64,000 nt of DNA from Pseudovibrio ascidiaceicola (lineage in GTDB: Bacteria; Pseudomonadota; Alphaproteobacteria; Rhizobiales; Stappiaceae). Below the pieces are notes generated by a model. The model worked only from the letters and a program-made list of their open reading frames with translations. It was not told the DNA's origin and did not search any database. This document shows, piece after piece, positions 25,446 to 34,960 of this stretch (position 1 is the first letter of the stretch; every line of letters starts with the position of its first letter). The position numbers and the translations under genes were made by a program. The stretch is from positions 62,001 to 126,000 of the forward strand of contig NZ_FOSK01000014.1 of NCBI RefSeq assembly GCF_900114245.1. The letters run 5' to 3'.

Positions 25446-26726
25446 ATGTCTTTTCGCTCAGCAATAAAGTCGAGAATTGCAGAATACATTACGAGTGAAA
25501 CAAGAGTGCAGCGCAAACGCAGCTCCTTTGAAAAACAACGCAGCCGACGCGGTGAGGGGCATGAAGTCCACTATTTTCATCATGTTGCAGATCCATACGC
25601 TCACCTGACGCTACAAGCACTTGGGGACTTTCAAAGGCTCTATGCAGTCACGATGAAGATCCATCTGATCTCAGGCCCGCCTGATTGGGCAGTACCCGAA
25701 AGGTCTGCGCTGGAAGCGTACGCACGAACAGACGCGACCTTCCTTGCTAAACACTACGGACTTGCACACGGGCATTTTGATGCCCCGGATAAGGATCAAA
25801 TAATTCAGGCAGAAATATTGATGTCAGAGGTGCTCGCCGACGATACTAACGTGAGCAAGCTTCTGGAAATAAGCAATAAATTGTGGTCTGGAGAGAAGAT
25901 CCAGCCCTCAGGAAGCGGTGACAAGGCTGATCATGCCAAAACCTGTGGTGATGCGCTTTTGGCAGAATACGGGCACTATCTTGGCGCAACTTTCTATTAT
26001 GGCGGTGAATGGTACTGGGGCATCGACCGGCTCCACTATCTCCAGGATCGTTTACATGAACTTGGACTTGGGCCTACTGCCTCCAACTTAGCACCAACAG
26101 TTACGCAAAAAGAGTATGCTGATACACCTCCAACGCATATGGCGATTTCTTTCTTTCTCTCGTTCCGGAGCCCATACTCCTATCTGGCGTTTGATCGTAC
26201 ATGCGCGCTAGCTGATCAGCAGGGAGTAACGCTTAATATTCGGCCAGTCCTGCCTATGGTCATGCGTGGCCTACCAGTGCCACCGATGAAGCGAAAATAC
26301 ATATTGGCTGATGCTGCGCGCGAAGCCCGCTTGCATGCTATTCCATTTGGCCGAATTTGCGACCCATTGGGAACGGCAATCGAGCGAGGCTATTCACTTC
26401 TCGACTTTGCTGAGAAAAATGGCAAGCTTAGAGAGTTTTGCAGTTCCTTCATGACCAGCGTATGGGCGAAGGGTGTTGATGCAAGCACTGACAGAGGTTT
26501 GTCACGCATCCTCTCAGAGGCTGGTCTGGATTGGCAGCAGGCACGTCTGGTGGTCGATAATGAAGACTGGCGCGCAAAAACAGAGAAGAACCGAAAGGAG
26601 CTCACAAAGCTCGGACTTTGGGGTGTGCCCAGCTTTCGCATCGGGACCACCGGTATATGGGGGCAGGACCGCCTCTGGGCCCTAGAAAACGCTATATGCG
26701 ATGCCACTATGGCTGCCGAAAACTAG
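25446..26726 (+). CDS. Tandem thioredoxin-fold protein, 2-hydroxychromene-2-carboxylate isomerase/DsbA-like
   Basis: 426 aa. Two related halves: HYFHHVADPYAHL near residue 41 and FFLSFRSPYSYLAFDR near residue 234. The second half matches the HCCA isomerase/GST-kappa-like DsbA branch through to WGVPSFRIGTTGIWGQDRLW. Neither half has a CXXC redox pair, so it should act as an isomerase or glutathione-type enzyme rather than an oxidoreductase. The first half is more divergent and may only be structural. GGAGGAG eight bases before ATG 25446 decides the start over the upstream in-frame TTG. It is alone on its strand; its substrate is not indicated by neighbours. Confidence 0.78.
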   Translation: MSFRSAIKSRIAEYITSETRVQRKRSSFEKQRSRRGEGHEVHYFHHVADPYAHLTLQALGDFQRLYAVTMKIHLISGPPDWAVPERSALEAYARTDATFLAKHYGLAHGHFDAPDKDQIIQAEILMSEVLADDTNVSKLLEISNKLWSGEKIQPSGSGDKADHAKTCGDALLAEYGHYLGATFYYGGEWYWGIDRLHYLQDRLHELGLGPTASNLAPTVTQKEYADTPPTHMAISFFLSFRSPYSYLAFDRTCALADQQGVTLNIRPVLPMVMRGLPVPPMKRKYILADAAREARLHAIPFGRICDPLGTAIERGYSLLDFAEKNGKLREFCSSFMTSVWAKGVDASTDRGLSRILSEAGLDWQQARLVVDNEDWRAKTEKNRKELTKLGLWGVPSFRIGTTGIWGQDRLWALENAICDATMAAEN

Positions 26727-26782
26727 CCGACGTTTTCAATAAGCGTGCATTAAGCTGCAAACTGAGAAGAAACACTATAGTG

Positions 26783-26810
26783 ACCATGGGATGTAGAGGA
26801 ATCCCATGGT
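26783..26810. terminator. Hairpin between convergent genes
   Basis: ACCATGGGAT (26783-26792) pairs with ATCCCATGGT (26801-26810) around an 8-nt loop, between two converging genes. The T-run is poor on both strands, so it is at best a weak bidirectional terminator. Confidence 0.5.
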
Positions 26811-26828
26811 TTGATCAAGCAAGCTCGT

Positions 26829-27539
26829 TTACGCGTTGCCAAGGAAGGCCTGGAACTCGTTGAGGCGTTCCGCATGCTCACGTGGTTTGGCAGAATGCTT
26901 GACGAGTTTTGCAAGCAACTCGACACAAACCTGACAACGTGACCGCAGAGCATTATCTTCTTCAGTGACTTCATAACCGTCGAGCTTTTCGTTTTCTTCC
27001 AGCGAAGAAATCGCATGAGCGGTGCGAGCAATAGCTTGCGCCAGAACTTTATCCAAAATCACCTGCGCACGTCCTTCAAACTCACTTGTTTCTGTGAGGT
27101 TAGAAAGGTGAGGGCACATAAAGGTGATGTCTTCTGCAACAGCACTCTTCATCGTAAAGGAAACATGCTTGAGAGCCTTTGAAACAACCGGAGGCATGCG
27201 GCCAACGGAAATGTCATAGCCTGCCATTAGCAGCGAGTTTGGTAGGTTTTCAGAGTATTGCATCAATGCCAGATAGAAAAAGCCGGAGCACTGGAACAGA
27301 TCAATTGCGGCACCCTGTGCCAAGTCACTCTTTTCAGTCTCGCGATCAAGCAATGCAGCCAGCTCGCATAACGCATTAAAACGCTCTTCAATGCGCTTTT
27401 GCGCATCCTCTAAGCCATTTGCAAACGCTTTTGGCGAACCGCTGGCCGTTGGAAAAAGAGGACTGGAAGTGTCAAAGAGATCAGCCAGTTTTCTGGCCGC
27501 ATTTTCGATTTGTTCAGACAAGGTGCATCCCCTGATCAT
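26829..27539 (-). CDS. Hypothetical helical protein
   Basis: Up to 236 aa, unrecognised. It is cytoplasmic by sequence, with no signal or membrane segment, and predicted mostly helical with several Cys residues (FMCPHLSN, RSRCQVCVELL). The start is uncertain: ATG 27539 lacks a ribosome site, while TTG 27521 has AGGGG seven bases upstream and would give 230 aa. It lies downstream of the exopolysaccharide kinase gene on the same strand, but a strong hairpin separates them, so it is probably transcribed on its own. Confidence 0.7.
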   Translation of the reverse strand: MIRGCTLSEQIENAARKLADLFDTSSPLFPTASGSPKAFANGLEDAQKRIEERFNALCELAALLDRETEKSDLAQGAAIDLFQCSGFFYLALMQYSENLPNSLLMAGYDISVGRMPPVVSKALKHVSFTMKSAVAEDITFMCPHLSNLTETSEFEGRAQVILDKVLAQAIARTAHAISSLEENEKLDGYEVTEEDNALRSRCQVCVELLAKLVKHSAKPREHAERLNEFQAFLGNA

Positions 27540-27660
27540 AAGAGCCGAGCATGGCGCTTCCTACATCACAAATAAGCTATGACGCAATGTGTAGTAGGTT
27601 GGCGTGGCAGAAGATTGCTTAATAACGCACTGATAAATCGCGGTTTGGGAGAGTCGAGAG

Positions 27661-27698
27661 CGTTCTCTATGGTCTGTTGTGCAAGACCATAGAGAACG
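27661..27698. terminator. 15-bp perfect hairpin downstream of the Wzz/kinase gene
   Basis: CGTTCTCTATGGTCT (27661-27675) pairs perfectly with AGACCATAGAGAACG (27684-27698), loop of 8. It begins 29 bases past the kinase stop. No T-run follows on the leftward strand, so it may work as an RNA 3-prime-end protector or a non-standard terminator. Confidence 0.6.
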
Positions 27699-27726
27699 TG
27701 TCGTTTCACTACTTCAGTAGCTCAAG

Positions 27727-29940
27727 TCACTTGTAGTAGCCATACCCGTAAGAAGCCTGATGCTTATTGAGTTTGGCTTTGCTCACATCGAAGTTGTTCA
27801 AAATAACTCCGAGTGTTTTTCCAGGTGTTTGGTCCAGGAGGTCTTTTGCCTGCTCGACTAAACCGCCGTCAGTGTGGTTCCATGAGGCAACCAGCACGGT
27901 CGCGTCAACAACATGAGAAAGCACGCGGCTGTCAATCAATGGCAGTGTCGGCGGGCTATCAATAATGACCAGATCAAAAGACTTACTTGCACCATCCAGC
28001 AGCGTTTTCATTGCTTTGGAAGAGAGCAGCTCAGCTGTTTCCCAAAGTTCCCTGTGGCTTGGAGCCGGCAGGTAGTAAAGGTTTGAGCCTTCTTCATGTT
28101 TAGTAGCTTCAGCAAAGGTCACTTTTCCTGTCAGGACATCCGCAAGGCTTTTTTCCTTTTGATCTCCCGGTGCATCCGCAGAAATCTGACGTCGCATATC
28201 TGCATCAATAAACAGCACCCGTTCACCAGCCTTGGCAGTGTAGTGAGCCAAATTGCGTGAGATCGTGGATTTGCCTTCTCCCGGAATAGCTGAGGTAATC
28301 AACAATGTCTTGATTGGGTTGTCCAAACGAGAGAATTTGACCCGTGACCGCAGTTCACGAATAGACTCTGCATAATGGCTCAGTGGGTTTGCTGATGCAA
28401 AATGAGTGATCTCATTACTCAATGCATCGTTGTTTTTAGCCCCTCGTGCAGTGCTTGCATGTTTGCTTCCAAAAAAACTGAAGAAAGTTTTGAGCCTTGA
28501 AGCTGATGCATGTCCATCAATCAATGGCACCTGAGAGAAGAGGGGGAGGCCAATGCGCTTTTCAACGTCCTCTTTTGACTTCAGCGTGTTGTCGAACTGC
28601 TCAATGAGAAGAGCAAGTGCTGTGCCAATGATTAAACCCAAAACTGCAGAGACAAGAAGGAAGAGTTTCTTGTTGGGAAAGCTTGCATTGCTTGGGATCT
28701 CTGCAGGACTCAAAATACGGCTACTGACAGAGTTCATTTTCTCAAATTCTTGAGTTTCCTTGAGACGTGCAAGGAAAGATTCATAGAGAGTTCTGTTTGC
28801 TGCAGCCTCTCGGACCAACTCACGCAGATACACTTGGGCATGATTTTCTGTGTTGGTGACATCACGCAGTTCTTCAAGACTACCTGCGATGGAAGCTTCG
28901 CGTCGCTGTGCGACCGCCAGCTCATTTTGGGCTGTGTCCACGATGCGCTGCAGCTCTTTCTCAATTTGCGCCCGAAGATCAGTCAACTGCGAGCGAACAC
29001 TCACCACAGCTGGGTGCTTATGGCTGTATTTTACGGTAAGAGCAGCTTCCTTACGTTCCACTTCAGAGGCTTTAGCGCGCAGTTGGGTGATCACAGCTGA
29101 CTGAGCTGCGTCGGCAAAAGAAGACGTAGAGCCACCACGAACAAGTACTTTCTCAATCTGGTCTACTCTCGCCTGAGCTTCAGCTGTTTTAGTGCGTGCA
29201 AACACGAGCTGCTGGTTCAGTGTCGCGATCTGCTTTTCGTTGATCGTTCCGCCACCAGCGATTTGCAGGTTGAACTCATTCCGGAATTGCTCAACAGCTT
29301 GCTCAGAGCTGCGGACCTTTACACCAAGCTCGGCCAGCCGGATGCTCAGCCACTCACTTGCCTGGCGAATTGAATCATACTTGGTCGCCAGTTTGTCAGC
29401 CAGATATGCCTCGGCAAACCCATCTGCCAACTGAGCTGCCATCTCTGGAGTGCCTGCCTGATAGGAGAGGTCAACAACAGTTGTATTACGGTTCAAAGTA
29501 ACATGAAGTCCGTCGAGAACTCGTTGCTCAAGGCTGGTTGTTGCAGGAGGTTCCCCGGTAATTTTTGCAAACAATTCCGCCAGATAAGAAGGAACTTGCC
29601 GAAACTCTGCTGAATTTTCCAGGTCGTGATCATTGATAACGCGCTTTGCAACCCCATTTGACCCGATGATTTCAATCTGACTTTGCAAAAGTTTGTTATC
29701 AGAGCCAAACCCGCTGAGAATTGCTTTCACATCAACGACATTTTCCGCGCGTGTCTCGATATAAACAGAAGTCACTGCCGTGTATTTAGGCGCAGCAAAA
29801 AACGCAAGAGTGACGCCAAGGATGGTGACAACACCAGTGACACCTAGGACCAGCGCCCAATAGTTGCGCAAATACTGAAAAACCAGTCGAAGATTGATTG
29901 TGTCTTCTGGTGTGGCATTCGATGCTAGGGAATTTTGCAT
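27727..29940 (-). CDS. Polysaccharide co-polymerase with BY-kinase domain (Wzc/ExoP-like)
   Basis: 737 aa. An N-terminal Wzz domain with membrane segments near residues 27-50 and 425-447 flanks a long periplasmic coiled coil. The cytoplasmic kinase has Walker A AIPGEGKST near residue 550, Walker A-prime VLFIDADMRR and the Walker B segment LVIIDSPPTLP. The last residues are Tyr-rich (YGYGYYK), the usual autophosphorylation cluster. It sets chain length and links polymerisation to export. ATG 29940 is preferred; a TTG nine bases upstream overlaps the preceding stop. It follows the outer-membrane barrel gene with almost no gap. Confidence 0.93.
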   Translation of the reverse strand: MQNSLASNATPEDTINLRLVFQYLRNYWALVLGVTGVVTILGVTLAFFAAPKYTAVTSVYIETRAENVVDVKAILSGFGSDNKLLQSQIEIIGSNGVAKRVINDHDLENSAEFRQVPSYLAELFAKITGEPPATTSLEQRVLDGLHVTLNRNTTVVDLSYQAGTPEMAAQLADGFAEAYLADKLATKYDSIRQASEWLSIRLAELGVKVRSSEQAVEQFRNEFNLQIAGGGTINEKQIATLNQQLVFARTKTAEAQARVDQIEKVLVRGGSTSSFADAAQSAVITQLRAKASEVERKEAALTVKYSHKHPAVVSVRSQLTDLRAQIEKELQRIVDTAQNELAVAQRREASIAGSLEELRDVTNTENHAQVYLRELVREAAANRTLYESFLARLKETQEFEKMNSVSSRILSPAEIPSNASFPNKKLFLLVSAVLGLIIGTALALLIEQFDNTLKSKEDVEKRIGLPLFSQVPLIDGHASASRLKTFFSFFGSKHASTARGAKNNDALSNEITHFASANPLSHYAESIRELRSRVKFSRLDNPIKTLLITSAIPGEGKSTISRNLAHYTAKAGERVLFIDADMRRQISADAPGDQKEKSLADVLTGKVTFAEATKHEEGSNLYYLPAPSHRELWETAELLSSKAMKTLLDGASKSFDLVIIDSPPTLPLIDSRVLSHVVDATVLVASWNHTDGGLVEQAKDLLDQTPGKTLGVILNNFDVSKAKLNKHQASYGYGYYK

Positions 29941-29945
29941 GGATC

Positions 29946-31196
29946 TCAATACTCTACTCTTGCGTTGATCCCTATCAGATGCCGGCTGTAGCTGCTTGCA
30001 GCTTCAGTAGACTTGAGCGTTTCAAAGTCATAGTAGGCACCGAACTTCAGGTTGCGGTTGATGAGGTGTTTTGTTTCCAGTCTCGCGCGAAGTGTATTGT
30101 CGCGGCGGTCAGTGCCTGCGAAGTCTTCACGTTTGAAAGAGAAAATCGGTGAAATGACAAAGTTCCGCCGGAGCTCGTAATCCAGCGAAACTTTGGCGGT
30201 TGAAGTGAGTTTGCTGACATATCCGTCAAGTGAGCTCTCTTCCACCGCTTGACGCCCGTCGAAGTTTACAACCAGAAGCGGAGAGGGCATCCATTGCACA
30301 TCAACATTGAAGGAATATGTTGAGATATCTCCGCGGCTGCCCAGTTCATAATCCTGTCTGAGGTAACCAATACCGGCAGCGCCGTGCAGATTGCCGCGCT
30401 TATCCAGTTCCAGGCCTGTCAGAAATTCAAAACCATGTGAGTCCCGATTTTCTGTGCCAGTTGCCTTCCAATCGCGAACATCAAATTCCGCGCTGGCAAA
30501 TGCGCTGAACCCGGGCGAAAAGGCATAATTGACTTTGCCAAGCAGATTATACCGCGTGCCATCGCGTGCATCTTGATCGATGGTCCTGCCATCCTTGGCT
30601 TCAACGTCATGGTAGTTGTAATGATTTACAGAACCGCCACCAATGAACCTGAGGCGATTAAAAACCTTTGAGACCCGGGCAGAGGCCGAGTAAGCATCAC
30701 GTCTTACGCCGTGCTTTGCTTCTGAAGAACCATCTGCATCACCCAACCCATACTGTCTTGATTCAATGCTGGTACCGAGGTCTAAAGCAAAGTCTTTTAG
30801 GATTTCAAGCTGCGCTCCAGCTGAAGCACGACCTGACAGCGTAGAGGCATCCGAATTAGAAAATGCCTGCTTACGTTGCCCGGACAAGCCGAAGTGGATG
30901 CGGTGACGCGACATCTCAGAATTGATCGAAAGTGCAGGCGCAAAGAGACCCACCATGCTGCTCTCTTGATGATCTTTTGTTTTATAGAGATTGCTGTCGA
31001 AAGAGAGGCCGGAGGTCAGTGATGGCATGAAAATCCAGTTTGCATGCCGAATACCATGAGCGTTGTATTCCGGGTGCGAGCGGAGGCTGTACCCACCTCC
31101 GTTTTGCAACAGAGCGCTGGAAAGGTCTGAAGCCGCCGCAGCATCAAAAGCTGAGACGGCCATGCAGGCTGCAAAAGTGAATTTCGCGCCATTCAT
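29946..31196 (-). CDS. Outer-membrane beta-barrel protein of the exopolysaccharide locus
   Basis: 416 aa with a signal peptide of about 22 residues. The remainder alternates polar and apolar residues with many Tyr, Phe and Arg, and ends in the aromatic residue Y, as beta-barrels do. It resembles the outer_membrane_beta-barrel (BBP2-type) proteins found beside exopolysaccharide genes, which may help secretion or anchoring. The stop is directly beside the Wzz/kinase start, so the two are co-translated. The precise role is inferred from location. Confidence 0.75.
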   Translation of the reverse strand: MNGAKFTFAACMAVSAFDAAAASDLSSALLQNGGGYSLRSHPEYNAHGIRHANWIFMPSLTSGLSFDSNLYKTKDHQESSMVGLFAPALSINSEMSRHRIHFGLSGQRKQAFSNSDASTLSGRASAGAQLEILKDFALDLGTSIESRQYGLGDADGSSEAKHGVRRDAYSASARVSKVFNRLRFIGGGSVNHYNYHDVEAKDGRTIDQDARDGTRYNLLGKVNYAFSPGFSAFASAEFDVRDWKATGTENRDSHGFEFLTGLELDKRGNLHGAAGIGYLRQDYELGSRGDISTYSFNVDVQWMPSPLLVVNFDGRQAVEESSLDGYVSKLTSTAKVSLDYELRRNFVISPIFSFKREDFAGTDRRDNTLRARLETKHLINRNLKFGAYYDFETLKSTEAASSYSRHLIGINARVEY

Positions 31197-31411
31197 GCAA
31201 GCACCAAGGACAACAGATAAATCTTTACGCTACACATTTGATTGGAACTCATTTTCCGCTGCTGTTTTTTGTTCTGTGACGGGCCTGGATCGACGAGAAG
31301 GGCCCGTATTGGTTCGATGCGTTTATGTCGTGCTTCATGAGATGAAAGTGCTGTTCTGAGCATCTGAATGCTTAGAGCATTGCTTGAACGAATTTGACCT
31401 CATCACCGAGG

Positions 31412-31438
31412 AAAAGAGCGGTTTCTAGCCACTCTTTT
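31412..31438 (-). terminator. Terminator after the sugar transferase gene
   Basis: Read leftwards, AAAAGAGTGG and CCGCTCTTTT form a 10-bp stem with one G-T pair around a 7-nt loop; the stem ends in four T. It separates the sugar transferase from the barrel/kinase pair, which therefore needs its own promoter in 31197-31411. Confidence 0.65.
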
Positions 31439-31450
31439 CACTCGTAAAGC

Positions 31451-32062
31451 TCAGTCTTTCTGCGAAACTGAAAGTTGGCTGCCGCGAAATTCAGGCATGG
31501 TCGCGTGCCCTGCAGCGCTAATACCTTCTCTTCGCAGAACGATGATCATGGTCATGAAGATGATTTTCATGTCGAGCCAAAAACTCTTGTTCTCGACGTA
31601 CCAAACATCCAGTTCAAACCTGGAATCCCAATCGATGCTATTGCGTCCGTTTACCTGTGCCCAACCAGTAATTCCCGGCTTCACAAAATGACGCATCATC
31701 TGCCGCTTCGAATAATGCTTCAAAAAGCCAGCATGTTGAGGACGTGGTCCAACAACAGACATTTCACCCTTCAAAACATTCAGGAAACCTGGAAGTTCAT
31801 CAATGCTCGTTGCGCGTAAGATACGACCGAACAAAGTTAGTCGCCGATCGTCCGGAAGAAGCTTGCCAGATGCATCACGTTCCTCGGTCATGCTCCGGAA
31901 CTTGTAAATCTGGAAGACCTCACCGTTCAGTCCTGCACGATCTTGTTTGAAAATGATTGGGCTGCCCAGCCTGGTGCGTACTAAGATAGCTACCAAGATC
32001 ATGATGGGTGATACAATCAGCAAGATAGCAAAACTAAAGACTACATCGAATATTCTAATCAT
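31451..32062 (-). CDS. Initiating sugar transferase (polyprenyl-phosphate phosphoglycosyltransferase)
   Basis: 203 aa, the short monotopic form with one N-terminal membrane hairpin (FDVVFSFAILLIVSP). Catalytic region: KFRSMTEERD, DELPGFLNVLKGEMSVVGPRP and KPGITGWAQVNGRN. It transfers the first sugar phosphate to undecaprenyl phosphate at the inner membrane and so begins the repeat unit. The tail (about 20 residues after ISAAGH) is not conserved in the family. It is the only gene in its leftward unit before a terminator. Confidence 0.93.
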   Translation of the reverse strand: MIRIFDVVFSFAILLIVSPIMILVAILVRTRLGSPIIFKQDRAGLNGEVFQIYKFRSMTEERDASGKLLPDDRRLTLFGRILRATSIDELPGFLNVLKGEMSVVGPRPQHAGFLKHYSKRQMMRHFVKPGITGWAQVNGRNSIDWDSRFELDVWYVENKSFWLDMKIIFMTMIIVLRREGISAAGHATMPEFRGSQLSVSQKD

Positions 32063-33010
32063 GGTGCACTTCTAACTACTGTCGCTCACGGAAAGAAATA
32101 CTTCATCCCGCCATGGTCTCAATTTGAGCAAGCCCCCAACACCCTCAGAAGAGCTATCTCACGAACTGTCAGCGATACTGCAGACCAGTCTTGCTTTGCC
32201 TATATCCCCTGCAAAGGCGCAACTAGGTCGCTGAGTAACGCAACAGAAAATCAGATCTAAGCTTCGCATTAGTTAGATTTTTCATAGAAATCTTACCAAT
32301 CACAATCTGATTTCAATTGGGGTAGGTATTTGATTCCAAGTAATAAAGTCAATTAGATAAATATAGATTGCCACATAACTTAATTTATGAATATGCGTAT
32401 AATAGTTTAACTATTCTAATCTGCGATTATGCGAAAATTTTAACTAACCTATACTTTAATGACATTGCGGGATGTTTCATAAAATTTCCCTAAAATCCAA
32501 TACAGTTAAATTGTATGGAATTTTTGGCAGAAAACAAACGTTCTTGAGCCCCTAGAATACTGAGAGTTCGAATGCTTAAGGGTGTCTGTAGGTCGCTGGA
32601 GGGTGAATCTTGCAGCAATTCTGCTGATTTTTTGAGGCGTATATTAAGAGAAATTCGCTGTGATATAGTAGTTAATTTACTACAATTAGAATGAAATAGT
32701 AATGGTAATTTATTAATTTAGATTTCAATTTGCGTAATCCTCACAATACTTTACAAAATCATTTTATTGAATTGACTTAATTGCTTTTTGTAAAATATTT
32801 ACGTCCTAGGTTGCTTTGGGTGTCAAGTGTTCACTGGGAATGTTCAGTAAAAATTTAATCTTACAGCAATCGTGCATAGGCTCTGCGGCGCAGGCCAGCA
32901 TGGATCAGAAGCCAATTTGTTACTTGAGTTACTCAGTCGCTCTGAATGGTTGAGGTGCAGGGGCAGGTGGGTTTGTTGTTATACCTAGTTTATTTGATTG
33001 AACAAGACAA
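32063..33010. other. AT-rich 950-bp intergenic region in the exopolysaccharide locus
   Basis: No open frame longer than about 60 codons with gene-like features. It is clearly more AT rich than its surroundings and lies between the divergent sugar transferase and glycosyltransferase genes, so it should hold both promoters. Candidate elements: TATAAT at 32398-32403 overlapping a perfect dyad, a TTGACT at 32772, and a GTAGT/ACTAC dyad at 32668-32683. A long untranslated leader or small RNA is possible. Confidence 0.5.
32401..32415. promoter_or_regulatory. Perfect 15-bp dyad overlapping a TATAAT box
   Basis: AATAGTT, one centre base, AACTATT, overlapping TATAAT at 32398-32403. A repressor bound here would mask the -10 box. 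No good -35 was found at the usual distance, so this is tentative. Confidence 0.35.
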
Positions 33011-34120
33011 ATGCGAATACTTCTTGTTGCCAACAGCAGCTTTAAACTAATCAACTTCCGGCGTACTTTGATTGAGCAGTTGTTGCGAGAAGGGCATGAG
33101 CTCATTGCAGCAGCCCCTCGCGATGACTACACGCCAGATTTCAAGAAAATGGGTGTGAGATACATCGAGCTCCCCATGGATGCCACCGGCACCTCCGTTG
33201 TTGCTGAACTAAAGCTGCTCCTGCGAATTTTCGGGATTACACGACGATATCGACCTGATGCCGCACTGGGCTTTACAATCAAGCCCAACATCTACGGGGC
33301 CTTGTCTGCGCGCTTGCTCGGTATTCCGTTTGTCCCGAATATCACCGGGATGGGCAGCGTCTTTGACCGTGATGATCTGTTTGCCCGTTTGATCAAAGGG
33401 CTTTATCGATCTGCATTTCGCAGGTGCCCACGGGTCTTCCTTCAAAATCCGGAAGACCTTGCCTTTTTTGTCAAAACAGGGCTGATTTCCAAAGAGCAGG
33501 CCTGTCTTTTGCCTGGGTCAGGTGTCGATCTTACGAGTTTCCACTCAACCGCTCTTCCGGGCAACAGTCATCGCCGCACTTTTACACTCGTCGCACGCAT
33601 GCTGCGCGAGAAGGGGGTTCTGGAGTTTGTTGAAGCGGCTCGTGCGCTTTCTCCCAACTTCCCCGATGCCCGTTTCGTCTTATTAGGGCCGTCAGGCTCC
33701 GGAAAGGCCGGTGCATTAAGTGAAGACGATATGAAGACGCTTACGGCCGACGGCGTTGTTGAATATCTGGGATCAGTAAAGGATGTTCGTCCAGTTGTAG
33801 CTGATGCCGACTGTGTTGTTCTTCCTTCGTACTATCGGGAAGGCACACCAAGGTCGCTGCTTGAAGCCGCTGCGATGGGTCGCCCGATCATCACAACAAC
33901 CATTCCGGGATGTAAGGATGTGGTTGATGAAGGCCAGAATGGTTTCCTCTGTGAGCCAAGAAGCACGCAATCAATTGAAACTGCAATGCGGCAATTTCTT
34001 TTGATGAGTGAGACCGCGATAAATGAGATGGGGCATGCCTCGCGCAAAAAGGCTGAACAGACCTTTGATGAGAGAATAGTGGTTGATCACTATACCTCAA
34101 TTTTGCAGGCAACGGCTTAG
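33011..34120 (+). CDS. Glycosyltransferase family 4
   Basis: 369 aa. GT-B fold: N-terminal ILLVANSSFKLINFRRTLIE, an acceptor-side GFTIKPNIYGALSA, and the nucleotide-sugar site REGTPRSLLEAAAMGRP with the EX7E-type Glu pair. This subgroup often adds the second sugar to a lipid-linked first sugar in capsule or glycan assembly (PglA-like). It heads the rightward exopolysaccharide unit and is the only classical transferase in the visible locus. Confidence 0.92.
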   Translation: MRILLVANSSFKLINFRRTLIEQLLREGHELIAAAPRDDYTPDFKKMGVRYIELPMDATGTSVVAELKLLLRIFGITRRYRPDAALGFTIKPNIYGALSARLLGIPFVPNITGMGSVFDRDDLFARLIKGLYRSAFRRCPRVFLQNPEDLAFFVKTGLISKEQACLLPGSGVDLTSFHSTALPGNSHRRTFTLVARMLREKGVLEFVEAARALSPNFPDARFVLLGPSGSGKAGALSEDDMKTLTADGVVEYLGSVKDVRPVVADADCVVLPSYYREGTPRSLLEAAAMGRPIITTTIPGCKDVVDEGQNGFLCEPRSTQSIETAMRQFLLMSETAINEMGHASRKKAEQTFDERIVVDHYTSILQATA

Positions 34121-34285
34121 GTCAAAATCTCAGTTACATATGAGTTTCAGAGGGCCTTTAAAGTCCAGCCCAGATCAACTTTGGTACGTAAAATCATCGG
34201 CTTACTCTTTCTTGTCGCGCATTGGTTCGCAACCGCGCCAGGCGCACGACGAAAGAGAGGTAAGACAGAAGAAAAGGGAATTGGT

Positions 34286-34879
34286 GTGAAGCAAAAACTG
34301 CTCAATGGCTTAACAGGTCTTGTTATCCTTGGCCTTCTGCAGGGCTGCGCTTCGGGCGAGTTCGCAGAACATAACACGCAAAGCCAGATGGCATCTGGTC
34401 GCGTCTTTTCACAGCCGGAGGTGTATCGCCTTGGGCCAAGCGACAAACTGCGTGTCATGGTGTTTGGAGAGCCTGATCTTTCAGGGGAGTTTGTTGTCGA
34501 TGATCAAGGGAAGCTCGATCTGCCTCTCATTGGTGATATTCCCGCTGGCAACAGCAGTGTGAAAGAGCTGGAAACCCGCATCATCACCGCCTTGAAAGAT
34601 GGCTATCTGAAGGAGCCGCGTGTGAGCCTGGAGGTTATCAGTTCACGTCCATTCTTCATTCAGGGGGAAGTCGCACGGCCAGGAGAGTACTCCTATAAGA
34701 ACGGACTAACCCTTCAGGACGCCATCGCTGTTGCGGGCGGATATTCTTATCGCGCGAATACATCCAACATCTTCATTCGGCCAGTTGGCAGCAACTATGA
34801 AGTACCGGTGAACCTGACGGGTGCACGGCTCTATTTGCGTCCTGGTGATAGTATTCGTATTCCAGAAAGATATTTCTAG
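34286..34879 (+). CDS. Polysaccharide export lipoprotein (Wza/ExoF-like)
   Basis: 197 aa from GTG 34286, chosen because AAGG lies six bases upstream and because the first 20 residues then form a lipoprotein signal with LLQGC as lipobox. An in-frame TTG at 34181 would bury this signal. The body has the poly-export domain (YRLGPSDKLRVMVFGEPDLS) and a SLBB-like part (FFIQGEVARPGEYSYKNGLT). Such proteins form the outer-membrane export channel and partner the Wzz/kinase. At under 200 residues it lacks the C-terminal helix of full-size Wza. Confidence 0.9.
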   Translation: MKQKLLNGLTGLVILGLLQGCASGEFAEHNTQSQMASGRVFSQPEVYRLGPSDKLRVMVFGEPDLSGEFVVDDQGKLDLPLIGDIPAGNSSVKELETRIITALKDGYLKEPRVSLEVISSRPFFIQGEVARPGEYSYKNGLTLQDAIAVAGGYSYRANTSNIFIRPVGSNYEVPVNLTGARLYLRPGDSIRIPERYF

Positions 34880-34960
34880 TCCCGTGCAAATCAAAATGAA
34901 AATACAGCACTTCACTCCAATGTCAGCACAGTGCAGGTGTTCCGAAAAGGGGCGACAGCT

